This document shows, piece by piece, positions 24,937 to 33,873 of a DNA stretch of 64,000 nt (positions within the stretch are counted from its first letter, which is position 1; each line of letters opens with the position of its first letter). Where the stretch lies: NCBI RefSeq assembly GCF_018603885.1, contig NZ_JAHGAW010000015.1, forward strand, positions 61,840-125,839. Direction: 5' to 3'. The notes beneath the pieces were generated by a model that saw only the letters and a list, made by a program, of their open reading frames with translations, ran no database searches and was not told where the DNA came from. Made by a program: the position numbers and the translations under genes. This DNA comes from Sphingobium nicotianae. Lineage in GTDB: Bacteria; Pseudomonadota; Alphaproteobacteria; Sphingomonadales; Sphingomonadaceae.

Positions 24937-27780
24937 ATGACCATTTCAAAGGCCTTTCTCCGTACATCAGCCGCGCTGGCGGCACTCACCTTCACAAGCC
25001 TCCCATCGCCGATCTTCGCGCAGGACGCAGTAGCCAGCTCCGCCGAAGAAGGGACCATGATCATCGTGACCGGCTCGCGCATTCGTCGCGATCCGGTGGA
25101 TGCGGACCAGCCCGTGGTGACCGTCGACAGCCAGGCCATCGCGCAGACCGGCCTCAGCTCGATCGCCGATGTCTTGCAGCGCCTGCCCAGTTCCAGCGGC
25201 GGCCTCAACACCAAGGTCAACAATGCCGGCAACATCGGCGGACCGCCTGACGGCACCGGCGTCAGCTCCGGCTCGGCGGAGATCGACCTGCGCTACTTCG
25301 GCGCGAAGCGTACGCTCGTGCTCGTCGATGGCCTGCGCTATGTGAACGGCTCGTCGGCTGGCGGCATTCCAGCCTCGGTCGACCTCAACAGCATTCCGGC
25401 CAACATGATCGAGCGTGTCGAAGTGCTGCAGTCCGGCGCATCGCCCCTATATGGCTCCGACGCGGTGGCCGGCGTCGTCAACATCATCACCAAGCAGAAT
25501 CAGAAGGGCCTTCAGGGCTCGGCGCAATTCGGCACGTTCCGGCAGGGCGACGGCCATACCTTCGACGCGAATCTGAGCTATGGTCTGGAGACGGACCGCG
25601 TTTCGGTGGTGGGCGGCGTGAGCTATGTGAAGCAGGAAGCTGTCCGCACGAGCGATCGGTCGATCTCCCTGTTCCCAACGCCAGGTGCGACAAGCTGCGC
25701 TGCCGGCGGTTGCTCCAGTGCCGTTCCGAACGGCCGCTTCGACGTGCTCGGCCAGAGCCTGACTCTCAAGGCGCCGGTCATTGGCCGCAATTCCGTCTAT
25801 CCGGCCGATTTCCGCAATTATTCCTCGGCGACCGATTCCTTCAATTTCGCGCCTTACAATTATCTTCTGACGCCGTCGGAACGCTATGGCGCCTTCCTGA
25901 GCTTCAAGGGCGAAGTCACCGACAACATCAACTTCCGCACCCGCGCGGTTTATTCGCGCCGGAATTCGACCACCAAGGCGGCCTTCCTGCCCTTGTTCAT
26001 CGGTCCGGACGCGGGCAACGGCAATCTGCTCGACATCATCTCGGTCGATGCAACCAATCCCTATAATCCGTTCGGCGTCACCCTCTCCTCGGGGGCGGAC
26101 GGCACGCCGGCCAATTATTCGACGATCCGGCGCCGCTTTGTCGAAGGCGGCGAGCGCACCTTCACCCAGAATGTCGATACGATGTCGGTTTCCTCCACGC
26201 TCGACGGCTCTTTCGAGGTCGGCGGGCACAAGTGGTTCTGGGACGTGAACGGCGTCTATGGCATCAACGACGCCCATCAGCTCTTCACCGGAAACCTCAA
26301 TGCGGCCAAGCTTGCGCAGGCGCTGGGGCCGGTCGCCAATTGCACGGGCGCCTGCGTGCCCTTCAACATCTTCGGAGGGGCCGGGTCGATCACGCAGCCG
26401 ATGCTCGATTTCGTCACCTTCGACGAGCATGACAAGAGCGAGCAGCGCCTGGTGGATGTCTCTGCGAACCTGAGCGGCGAGTTGTTCGACCTGCCGGCGG
26501 GCGCGGTCGGCATCGCGATCGGCTATGAGCATCGCGACATGTATGCCTCCTACACGCCGGACCCGGTGATCGTCGCGGGTCTCGGCGCGGACGTTCCGAC
26601 CAGTGCCGCGCATGGCCGCTTCAATGTCGATGAAGTCTATGGCGAGCTTCGCGTTCCCGTCCTTTCAGACGTCCCCTTCTTCCAGAAGCTGGAGCTGTCC
26701 GGTGCCGCCCGTTATTCGGATTATTCGACCTTCGGCGGCAATACCACGGTCACCGCGTCCGGCCTGTGGAAGCCGGTTGCCGATTTCCTGATCCGCGGCG
26801 GCTATTCGGAGAGCTTGCGGGCGCCGAGCCTGGGCGAGCTGTATGCGGGCCTGTCCCGCTTCGACGCGACGATCAACGATCCTTGCACCAGCGCGACCGG
26901 CGGCTCCTTCCAGACCAACGCCACCGTTCGCGCCAACTGCATCGCCCATGGCGTTCCGGCCAATGGCAGCTATGCCGAACCGACGGGTGGCCAGCTGGGC
27001 GTGTTCACGCAAGGGTCCACCAGCTTGCAGCCCGAAACGTCGAAGACCTACACTGTCGGCGCTGTCTACAGCCCGAAATGGGCGCGGGATTCCGGCTTTG
27101 CCAGCGCGCTCAGCCTGGAGGTCAATTACTACCGGATCGACCTCAAGAACGCGATCGACTCCGTGCCGGCGGACTATACGCTCTCGCGCTGCGCCTTCGA
27201 CAACGACCCGGCCAGCTGCGCCGCGATCACACGCACGTCGAACGGGCAGGTCGCCGGCATCAGCGGTCGCCTGCTCAACCTGAATGGAATCAAGACCGAA
27301 GGCATCGACGCGACGTTTAACTATCGCTCGCGCGGCGTGGGCGCCGGCACGATCGGACTGGTCCTGAACGCGGCGTTCCTGCTGAAATATGACGTCATCA
27401 CGCCGACGGCGACGGGCGCGACGGTCATCCATCGCAAGGGCACGGAACGGGGCAGCCCGGATCAGGCCTATCCCGAGTTCAAGCTCAACGGCACGTTGAG
27501 CTGGAATTCACCGATGTTCGGCGCATCGGCGACCGGCCGCTACATCAGCTCGGTGCTCGAGGGCGGCGGGACGAGGATGAGCAGCGTATTCTATGGTGAC
27601 ATGCAGCTTTATTTCTCGCCGTCGTGGATGGATCATCGCACGCGGCTGACTGTCGGCGTCAACAACATCTTCGACCGGGATCCGCCGGCCTGCTTCAGCT
27701 GCGACAGCGCCAACTTCGACCCCACCACCTATGACGTGCCCGGCCAGTTCGGCTATCTTCGTCTGTCTTTCGCGATGTAA
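24937..27780 (+). CDS. TonB-dependent outer-membrane receptor 1
   Basis: A 947-residue receptor. Signal peptide 1-28 (ends PIFAQ), then the TonB-box-like IIVTGSRIRRDPV, the plug domain (SIADVLQRLP, KRTLVLVDGLRYVNG, LYGSDAVAGVVNIITK) and a long 22-strand barrel ending YLRLSFAM. No STN domain, so it does not itself signal to a FecR. This subtype, with VTGSRIRR and YGSDAVAGVVN, is expanded in sphingomonads for large organic substrates; the ligand cannot be read. A 15-bp hairpin follows the stop codon. Confidence 0.93.
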   Translation: MTISKAFLRTSAALAALTFTSLPSPIFAQDAVASSAEEGTMIIVTGSRIRRDPVDADQPVVTVDSQAIAQTGLSSIADVLQRLPSSSGGLNTKVNNAGNIGGPPDGTGVSSGSAEIDLRYFGAKRTLVLVDGLRYVNGSSAGGIPASVDLNSIPANMIERVEVLQSGASPLYGSDAVAGVVNIITKQNQKGLQGSAQFGTFRQGDGHTFDANLSYGLETDRVSVVGGVSYVKQEAVRTSDRSISLFPTPGATSCAAGGCSSAVPNGRFDVLGQSLTLKAPVIGRNSVYPADFRNYSSATDSFNFAPYNYLLTPSERYGAFLSFKGEVTDNINFRTRAVYSRRNSTTKAAFLPLFIGPDAGNGNLLDIISVDATNPYNPFGVTLSSGADGTPANYSTIRRRFVEGGERTFTQNVDTMSVSSTLDGSFEVGGHKWFWDVNGVYGINDAHQLFTGNLNAAKLAQALGPVANCTGACVPFNIFGGAGSITQPMLDFVTFDEHDKSEQRLVDVSANLSGELFDLPAGAVGIAIGYEHRDMYASYTPDPVIVAGLGADVPTSAAHGRFNVDEVYGELRVPVLSDVPFFQKLELSGAARYSDYSTFGGNTTVTASGLWKPVADFLIRGGYSESLRAPSLGELYAGLSRFDATINDPCTSATGGSFQTNATVRANCIAHGVPANGSYAEPTGGQLGVFTQGSTSLQPETSKTYTVGAVYSPKWARDSGFASALSLEVNYYRIDLKNAIDSVPADYTLSRCAFDNDPASCAAITRTSNGQVAGISGRLLNLNGIKTEGIDATFNYRSRGVGAGTIGLVLNAAFLLKYDVITPTATGATVIHRKGTERGSPDQAYPEFKLNGTLSWNSPMFGASATGRYISSVLEGGGTRMSSVFYGDMQLYFSPSWMDHRTRLTVGVNNIFDRDPPACFSCDSANFDPTTYDVPGQFGYLRLSFAM

Positions 27781-27802
27781 CCATTCACCACGATTTGTGG
27801 AC

Positions 27803-27835
27803 GGACTGGAGCCGCTCGCGGAGCGGCTCCAGTCC
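27803..27835 (+). terminator. 15-bp perfect hairpin after TonB receptor 1
   Basis: GGACTGGAGCCGCTC (27803-27817), loop GCG, GAGCGGCTCCAGTCC (27821-27835), 22 bp after the stop codon. The stem is perfect and very stable; there is no T run after it, so it may act as a terminator or as a 3' mRNA protector. Confidence 0.6.
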
Positions 27836-28000
27836 AACGCCAGCCTGGCGCGGCGTTCGAAGCAGAACCGACCCTCTGCTTGCCCTATCCATCCAGACGG
27901 TCCCGACCGATGACTGCGAAGCGGACGCGCTTGGGGTAGCCGCAAAAAATGGAAAAATTTTACGGGACTGGAGAAATGCCGCGTCCTTGACGTCAGGAGA

Positions 28001-28522
28001 ATGACGCGCATGCCATCTGCGGTGCAGCACTTACGCCTGGAAGCGGTGGCAGTCGAATTTCGCGGCCCCCTGTTGCGCTTTTTCCAAAGGCGAACACCAG
28101 CTGGCGAGGAAGCCGAAGATCTGGTGCAGGAGGTTTTCAGCCGCCTGGCGCGACAGGATCTCGCTGCCATAGAAAACATCCAGGGTTACATCTTCCGGAT
28201 CGCGGCCAACGTTCTACGCGACCGTGCGCGTCGCGCCGGTGTGCGCGCCATTTTGGTCCACTCCCCTGAAGACTTCGACATCGAGGATGAGAGTGGCTTC
28301 ACGCCGGAGCGTATCCTTCAGGGTCAGGAAGCGTTGCAGATCATGGTCTCCGCGCTCTACGAGTTGCCCGAAACGGTCCGGATGGTCTTCAGCCAGTATC
28401 ATTTTGACGGCGTTGCCCAGGTGGACATCTCGCGACGGCTGGGGCTGTCGCTAAGCACGGTTGAAAAGCACATGGCGAAAGCCAACCGACACCTCCTGCG
28501 TCGTCTTCGAGAGGTCATATGA
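28001..28522 (+). CDS. ECF sigma factor, FecI-like
   Basis: A 173-residue sigma-70 family ECF factor. Region 2 is EEAEDLVQEVFSRLAR plus YIFRIAANVLRDRARR; region 4 is LPETVRMVFSQYHFDGV with the helix-turn-helix QVDISRRLGLSLSTVEKHMA. Its stop codon overlaps the start of the fecR-like gene (ATGA), and a TonB receptor with an STN domain follows, the classic surface-signalling arrangement. Two ATGs four codons apart at the start are both possible. Confidence 0.93.
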   Translation: MTRMPSAVQHLRLEAVAVEFRGPLLRFFQRRTPAGEEAEDLVQEVFSRLARQDLAAIENIQGYIFRIAANVLRDRARRAGVRAILVHSPEDFDIEDESGFTPERILQGQEALQIMVSALYELPETVRMVFSQYHFDGVAQVDISRRLGLSLSTVEKHMAKANRHLLRRLREVI

Positions 28523-29538
28523 ATTTGCCCCGTTATGAAGCCGAAGACCAGGCCGCCGCCTGGGATGCGCGTCTGCGCGGGGCCCGCGCGACCAACGGCA
28601 ATCACCGTGCTTTTCAGGCGTGGCTGGAAGAAGCGCCCGAAAATCGGGAAGCTCACGAGCGCCTTCAAGCCGCGCTCGCGGCCCTGCGTCTGCACGCCAA
28701 CCAGCCGGAAATGGCCGCGCTGCGCGACGAGGCGCGCAGCAGCATCCGTTACAGCAATCGTCGACGGCTGTTCGGGGCGGTGGCGGCGATGCTGCTGATC
28801 ATCCTCGGCGCCGGAATATGGTTCGAACGCGGGCAGGAATGGTCAGCGTTGATGGGCCGTGGCACCGAATATTCGACCGAGAATGACGAACAGGTCAAGG
28901 TGACACTGGCCGATGGTTCGGTGGTGACGCTGGACAGCAACACCAGACTGGTGGTGCGACTGAGTCCCTCGCGGCGCGACATCTCCATGATGGCCGGACA
29001 CGCCCTGTTCCAGGTGGCCAAGGATACCCGTCGTCCCTTTGTGGTCACCGCTCACGATCGGACGATCACTGCGCTTGGCACGTTGTTCGATGTCCGCATT
29101 TATCCACGCGGTCTGCGGGTGACACTGGCCAAGGGATCCGTGGCGATCCGTCCTGCCCAATCGCAGATCGGAACGACCGCCATCCTGAAACCCAGGCAGC
29201 AGTTCGTTGAGACGGACAGCGCGGAAGCCCCCAACATCCGGGCTGTCGACGCGGAGAAGGCCGTGAGCTGGGCTGACGGCCAGCTGTTCTTCGACAATGA
29301 CACGCTTGAGGCCGCCGCCGCCGAAATGAACCAATATTCGCCTCGTCACCAGATCATCGTGGACCCCGCCGTCGCCGACATCAGGATCAGCGGCATGTTC
29401 CACACCAACGATCCATCGGGCTTCGTCGAAGCGCTGGAGGCGACGCTCCCCGTCCAGATACGCTCCCGGGGTGACGGTCGTATCTTCGTTTCAAGACGGC
29501 ACGGCTCATCCGATGAGCAGCAGAAAGAAACCCCCTGA
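28519..29538 (+). CDS. FecR-like anti-sigma regulator
   Basis: A 339-residue inner-membrane sensor. The N-terminal cytoplasmic DUF4880 region includes AFQAWLEEAPENREAHERLQ, there is one membrane helix at about residues 84-102 (LFGAVAAMLLIILGAGIWF), and then a periplasmic FecR domain (VKVTLADGSVVTLDSNTRL, DRTITALGTLFDVRIYPRG, GRGTEYSTENDEQ). It holds the partner sigma factor and releases it on a signal from the outer-membrane receptor's STN domain. It overlaps the sigma gene by 4 bp. Confidence 0.93.
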   Translation: MNLPRYEAEDQAAAWDARLRGARATNGNHRAFQAWLEEAPENREAHERLQAALAALRLHANQPEMAALRDEARSSIRYSNRRRLFGAVAAMLLIILGAGIWFERGQEWSALMGRGTEYSTENDEQVKVTLADGSVVTLDSNTRLVVRLSPSRRDISMMAGHALFQVAKDTRRPFVVTAHDRTITALGTLFDVRIYPRGLRVTLAKGSVAIRPAQSQIGTTAILKPRQQFVETDSAEAPNIRAVDAEKAVSWADGQLFFDNDTLEAAAAEMNQYSPRHQIIVDPAVADIRISGMFHTNDPSGFVEALEATLPVQIRSRGDGRIFVSRRHGSSDEQQKETP

Positions 29539-29763
29539 AGACTGAATGATCGGTTTGCCCGCTGTTTCGGCGGGCATATCGGGTCGATGCGGGTGGGCCG
29601 ATCCACTCGCGCATCATCCCGACGAAGCGCGGCGGCATGTCCGCCAAACGGGTCCGAGGGGTCCTATTTTACGTATGCCGCACTGCAACATTTTCTTGCG
29701 GGATCGAAACCCTCCTGCGTCTCAATAGACGTGACCGCGACGGGCGCGGCAGGGAGGCTAGGA

Positions 29764-32700
29764 ATGAGCAACAGGGGGCATGTCGCATCATTTGGTTACA
29801 GCGCCGCGGCAATAGTGGCGCTTTGTGCCGCCGTGGTACCCGCAGCGGCAGCGGGGCAGGCTCGGAATTTCGACATTTCCGCCGGCGATCTGGCAAGCGC
29901 GCTCAACGCGTTCGCGCGTCAGTCCAACCAGGACATCATTTTCCAGAGCAACCTCGTCACGGGGAAACGGACCAAGGGCGTTCGCGGCAGCCTGGAGCCC
30001 CGCGCCGCCTTGCAGCTATTGCTGCAGGGCACGGGATTGCGCGTCGATGGCGACGCGGTCCTCTATGTGCGCAAGGCGGGACCGGTCGCGCCGGCGCCGG
30101 TGCGGCAACAACCCGCCAGCTTTGCGACCAATGTCGCCATCGCCGCCACGCAGGAAGCCGATAGTGGCGGAGCCCCGGCAGCAGCCGAGCCTGAGGCCGA
30201 GCCGACAGCATCAGCGGAAATCATTGTCACGGGTTCGCGCATCGTGCGCAACGGCAATGACGCGCCCACGCCCACGACGGTCCTGAGCACCGAGGCGATC
30301 AATGAGCGCTCGCCCGCCAACGTCGCGGACTATCTCAACCAGCTCCCCTCGATGGGCCAGGGCAACACGCCGCGCACGACCACCGTCTATGCCAACGCCA
30401 CGGGCGGCGCGAACCAGATCAACGCGCGGGGCCTGGGCGTGACGCGCACACTGACCCTGCTAGACGGGCGCCGCGTGGTCGGCTCCGGCATGAACCCGGC
30501 GGTGGACATCAACATGCTGCCGCAGAATCTGGTGCAGCGTGTCGACGTGGTGACGGGCGGCGCTTCGGCGGCTTATGGCTCGGACGCGGTTGCCGGCGTC
30601 GTCAATTTCATCCTCGACAACAAGTTCACCGGCCTCAAAGGCAATCTGAGCGTCAGCCAGACCGACTATTCCGACGGCCGGATCTTCTCCGGCGACCTCG
30701 CCTTCGGCGCGAAGCTCGGCGGCGGGCGCGGCCATGTCCTGCTGAGCGGCAGCTATTACAAGGGCGACGGCATCGATTTCTATGATAGCACGCGTCCCTG
30801 GTATCAGCCGGGCCTCGCCACGCTGAGCAATCCCGCCTGGACGGCGACCAATGGCCAGTCCGGCCTGATCGTGCGCAACGATGTCGGCATCACCGCCACG
30901 CCCGGCGGCGTGATCTCGGCAGGGCCGCTCAAGGGCATCATGTTCCTGCCGGGCGGGCAGACCGGCAATTTCGTCACCGGCGACATCGTGCAGGGTCTCA
31001 ACCAGGCCGGCGGCACCTTCGTCGCCGGGTCCAGCTCGCGCGGGTCGCTGCTGCCCTATGACAAGCACTGGAACGTCTATGGCCGGCTGAGCTACGACCT
31101 GACCGACAATATCACGGCGATCGTCGAAGCCAGCTACGCCGGCAATGATTCCGTCAACTGGTCGGCCATCTATACGCGCAATCCCGGCACCACCGCGATC
31201 ACCGTGTCCCGGACCAATCCCTTCCTGCCCTTGTCCGTGCAGCAGGCCATGGACACGGCCAAGGTCACCACTTTCCCGCTGGCGCGCATCTTCTTCGACA
31301 TGACCAACGATCCCGACAGCCATAACGGCCAGGCGGGCTATTTCCGGCGTCAGGATCGCATCATGGCGGCGCTGGAAGGCAGCTTCGGCAGCAGCGGCAT
31401 CTGGCACGCTTACTATCAGCGCGGCCACAGCAAGGTCTGGTACACCCGCGAGAACAACATCATCCTCACGCGCTTCAACCAGGCGGTCGATGCGGTGGCC
31501 AATCCGGCGACGGGCGGCGTGCCCGGGGTCGCGGTGGGCACACCTGTGTGCCGCTCGACTCTCACGGCCCCGACCAATGGCTGCGTGCCGATGAACATCT
31601 TCGGCGAGGGCTCCCTTGGCGCGGCCTCGATTGCCTGGGTTACCGGCGCATCCGACGGTTTGCTGACGCGCCAGGATATCGACTTCTATCAGCATGTCTG
31701 GTCGATCGACGGTCAGTACAGCCCCTTTTCGACCTGGGCGGGGGAAGTGTCGATCGCAGCAGGCTTCGAATATCGCAAGGAATCCTTCAGCTCGAGGGCC
31801 GACCCGACCTCGCTTGCTTCGGCCTGGAACGTGGGGAACTACAAGGGTGGCGCCGCAGGCTATAATGTGAAGGAGTTCTTCGGCGAGTTGCTGGTGCCGC
31901 TGCTCAAGGATGCCCCGATCGCCAAAAGCGTGGAGTTCAACGGCGCGGTCCGCCGGACCGACTATACGACCAGCGGTACCGTCACGACCTGGAAGGCGGG
32001 CCTCAGCTGGCAGCTCAACGACGACCTGCGGCTGCGCGGCACGCGCTCCCGCGACATCCGCGCGCCCAATCTGAACGACCTGTTCGCGCCTGCCAGCCAG
32101 TTCGTGAACCAGTATCTCGATCGCACCCAGCCCGGCAGCCCGCAGGTGCCGAACTTCACGCTCAGCGGCGGCAACCCAAATCTGACGCCGGAAATCGCCG
32201 ACACCTGGACAGCGGGCGGCGTCTATCAGCCGCACTGGCTGCCCGGCTTCGCCCTGTCGATCGACTGGTACAAGATCAACATCAAGGATGCGATCACCAG
32301 CGTCGGTGCCCAGACGATCATCGACATGTGCTATGGCTTCAATCGGCCGCAGAACCCGGCGGCCTGCAACTCGATCGTGCTGGCGCCGGGCGCCACCAAC
32401 CTCGTCAACGCCACGATCTACACCGCCGGCATCAATGCGCAGAATGTCGCGGTCGAGGGGATCGACTATGAGGCCAGCTATCGCACGGAGCTTGACGGGA
32501 TCTCCGAGAAGCTGCCCGGTGCGCTCGCCATGCGCCTGCTGGTGTCGCAGCGCCTGAAGGACGAGACCAATCTGCCCGGAGACAGCCAGCCCGCGACGCT
32601 GGGCACCTATGGCAGCCTTAAGTGGAAGGCCTTCATGACGACGACCTACAGCGTCGGCCCGAGCCGCACCACCTTGACCACCCGCTATTACGGCCCGGCC

Positions 32701-32958
32701 AGCATCAGCAATCAGCCGATGACCTCAAGCACGGGGTATCCGGCCAATTTCAATCACGTCCCGTCGGTCTGGTATTTCGATCTCAACGAGAATTACGACA
32801 TCAGCGTCGGCGGCCAGAAGGTGACGCTCTACGCCGGCGTGGAGAATCTGTTCAACAAGGCGCCGCCGCCGATCCCCGGCGGCCGCGCCTTCGGCTCGGA
32901 TGCGCCCTATGACCTGATCGGGCGCACCTATCGTCTGGGATTCCGCTTCAAATATTGA
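29764..32958 (+). CDS. TonB-dependent receptor 2 with STN signalling domain
   Basis: A 1,064-residue transducer-type receptor. Signal peptide to about residue 33; STN domain about 34-103 (ARNFDISAGDLASALNAFAR, VRGSLEPRAALQLLLQGTGL); TonB box EIIVTGSRIV; plug with NVADYLNQLPSMGQG, TLLDGRRVVGSG and YGSDAVAGVVNFIL; barrel ending YRLGFRFKY. The STN domain would contact the FecR-like protein encoded just upstream. The ATG at 29764 precedes a clear signal peptide; the frame is open upstream without coding character. A strong terminator follows. Confidence 0.94.
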   Translation: MSNRGHVASFGYSAAAIVALCAAVVPAAAAGQARNFDISAGDLASALNAFARQSNQDIIFQSNLVTGKRTKGVRGSLEPRAALQLLLQGTGLRVDGDAVLYVRKAGPVAPAPVRQQPASFATNVAIAATQEADSGGAPAAAEPEAEPTASAEIIVTGSRIVRNGNDAPTPTTVLSTEAINERSPANVADYLNQLPSMGQGNTPRTTTVYANATGGANQINARGLGVTRTLTLLDGRRVVGSGMNPAVDINMLPQNLVQRVDVVTGGASAAYGSDAVAGVVNFILDNKFTGLKGNLSVSQTDYSDGRIFSGDLAFGAKLGGGRGHVLLSGSYYKGDGIDFYDSTRPWYQPGLATLSNPAWTATNGQSGLIVRNDVGITATPGGVISAGPLKGIMFLPGGQTGNFVTGDIVQGLNQAGGTFVAGSSSRGSLLPYDKHWNVYGRLSYDLTDNITAIVEASYAGNDSVNWSAIYTRNPGTTAITVSRTNPFLPLSVQQAMDTAKVTTFPLARIFFDMTNDPDSHNGQAGYFRRQDRIMAALEGSFGSSGIWHAYYQRGHSKVWYTRENNIILTRFNQAVDAVANPATGGVPGVAVGTPVCRSTLTAPTNGCVPMNIFGEGSLGAASIAWVTGASDGLLTRQDIDFYQHVWSIDGQYSPFSTWAGEVSIAAGFEYRKESFSSRADPTSLASAWNVGNYKGGAAGYNVKEFFGELLVPLLKDAPIAKSVEFNGAVRRTDYTTSGTVTTWKAGLSWQLNDDLRLRGTRSRDIRAPNLNDLFAPASQFVNQYLDRTQPGSPQVPNFTLSGGNPNLTPEIADTWTAGGVYQPHWLPGFALSIDWYKINIKDAITSVGAQTIIDMCYGFNRPQNPAACNSIVLAPGATNLVNATIYTAGINAQNVAVEGIDYEASYRTELDGISEKLPGALAMRLLVSQRLKDETNLPGDSQPATLGTYGSLKWKAFMTTTYSVGPSRTTLTTRYYGPASISNQPMTSSTGYPANFNHVPSVWYFDLNENYDISVGGQKVTLYAGVENLFNKAPPPIPGGRAFGSDAPYDLIGRTYRLGFRFKY

Positions 32959-33008
32959 GGACACGTCGCAGGCTCCCACATCCCCAAGCACTGCCTGCAA
33001 ACCTTATG

Positions 33009-33034
33009 CCCCGGCGAAAGCCGGGGTATTTTTT
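33009..33034 (+). terminator. intrinsic terminator of TonB receptor 2
   Basis: CCCCGG (33009-33014), loop CGAAAG, CCGGGG (33021-33026), then TATTTTTT: a classic stem followed by a T run, 50 bp after the receptor stop codon. The rest of the non-coding interval 32,959-33,421 shows no gene; its right end is a palindromic repeat. Confidence 0.85.
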
Positions 33035-33387
33035 GCTGCCGGCGAAGGGAGAGGAGGCTTCGGTTTCTAGCTTGGCATATTCGGGAGGAGGCAGCCTGTC
33101 GGGATGCCACGCCGCAAAGGTCACACTAAGGTCACACTATTGCGTTGTTTTTCCGGCGCGGGTCATCGGGCATATTCGCGCTAAGAAAGAGCCGCCCGGG
33201 CGAACCGGGATGGCGCAGACTGGCATGGGCGCGCGCTTGTAGGACAGCTTTTCCTGCAACGACAGGCTTTCCCTGTCTGAAGCGCCCTAGCGGACAGCGA
33301 TGCGGAGGATGCCTGGATCGGAGGCGCGCGATTGGCCGGCGCAGAAGCCGATGTCGGGAGGCGACGGAAAGCAGACCTTCCCTCACT

Positions 33388-33422
33388 TCCCGTCGTCATT
33401 CCCGCGCAGGCGGGAATCCAGT
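33388..33422. repeat. left palindromic repeat of the GIY-YIG unit
   Basis: A 35-bp element containing the hairpin ATTCCCGC...GCGGGAAT. It is an inverted copy of 33746-33780 with 33 of 35 positions identical; the two differences are in the hairpin loop. Its last base is the first base of the GIY-YIG gene's stop codon. Confidence 0.85.
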
Positions 33423-33733
33423 CAACCGAGCGGGTCGAACCCAAGGTCGATCGCAAGATCGCGCCAGTCCGGATTGTTCTGCTCGATCAGATCGAGCTTC
33501 CAGGCACGCCGCCACTTCTTGATCTGCTTTTCACGCACGATGGCGTGCTCCATCGTTCCGTGCTGCTCGAACCAGACGAGCATCTTGATGTCATGAGCGG
33601 CCGTGAAGCCGCCGAACGTCTCGTCGCGATGTTGCGCGACGCGCTGGAGCAGGTTTGACGTTACGCCGACGTACAGGGTTCCGTTCCGCCGCGAGGCGAG
33701 AAGATAGACGAACGGATCGACCTCGCGCGACAT
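33422..33733 (-). CDS. small GIY-YIG nuclease
   Basis: A 103-residue single-domain nuclease of the UvrC-N/YhbQ-like type. The GIY and YIG elements read VYL (9-11) and YVG (21-23) within PFVYLLASRRNGTLYVGVT, followed by Arg31 in NLLQRVAQHR, the catalytic Glu68 in HAIVREKQIKKWRRAWKLDL and the C-terminal NPDWRDL. All active-site residues seem present. The start MSREVDPF (33733) is chosen because the longer frame only translates the flanking repeat (SFPRTRESS). The gene exactly fills the space between two inverted palindromic repeats. Confidence 0.9.
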   Translation of the reverse strand: MSREVDPFVYLLASRRNGTLYVGVTSNLLQRVAQHRDETFGGFTAAHDIKMLVWFEQHGTMEHAIVREKQIKKWRRAWKLDLIEQNNPDWRDLAIDLGFDPLG

Positions 33734-33745
33734 CGCAGCGTTGCT

Positions 33746-33780
33746 ACTGGATTCCCGCGTTCGCGGGAATGACGACGGGA
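33746..33780. repeat. right palindromic repeat of the GIY-YIG unit
   Basis: A 35-bp element with the hairpin ATTCCCGCGTTCGCGGGAAT. It is the inverted counterpart of 33388-33422 and lies 12 bp upstream of the nuclease start codon, so it covers the promoter or ribosome-binding region. Confidence 0.85.
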
Positions 33781-33873
33781 TTGGTTTGCTCCCCACCTCA
33801 CCCGGCCACCGAAGCTTACGCACGAACCTCGGGAAGCGGATGGTTCCGACCGCCCCCCTCCCGGACTCGCGAC

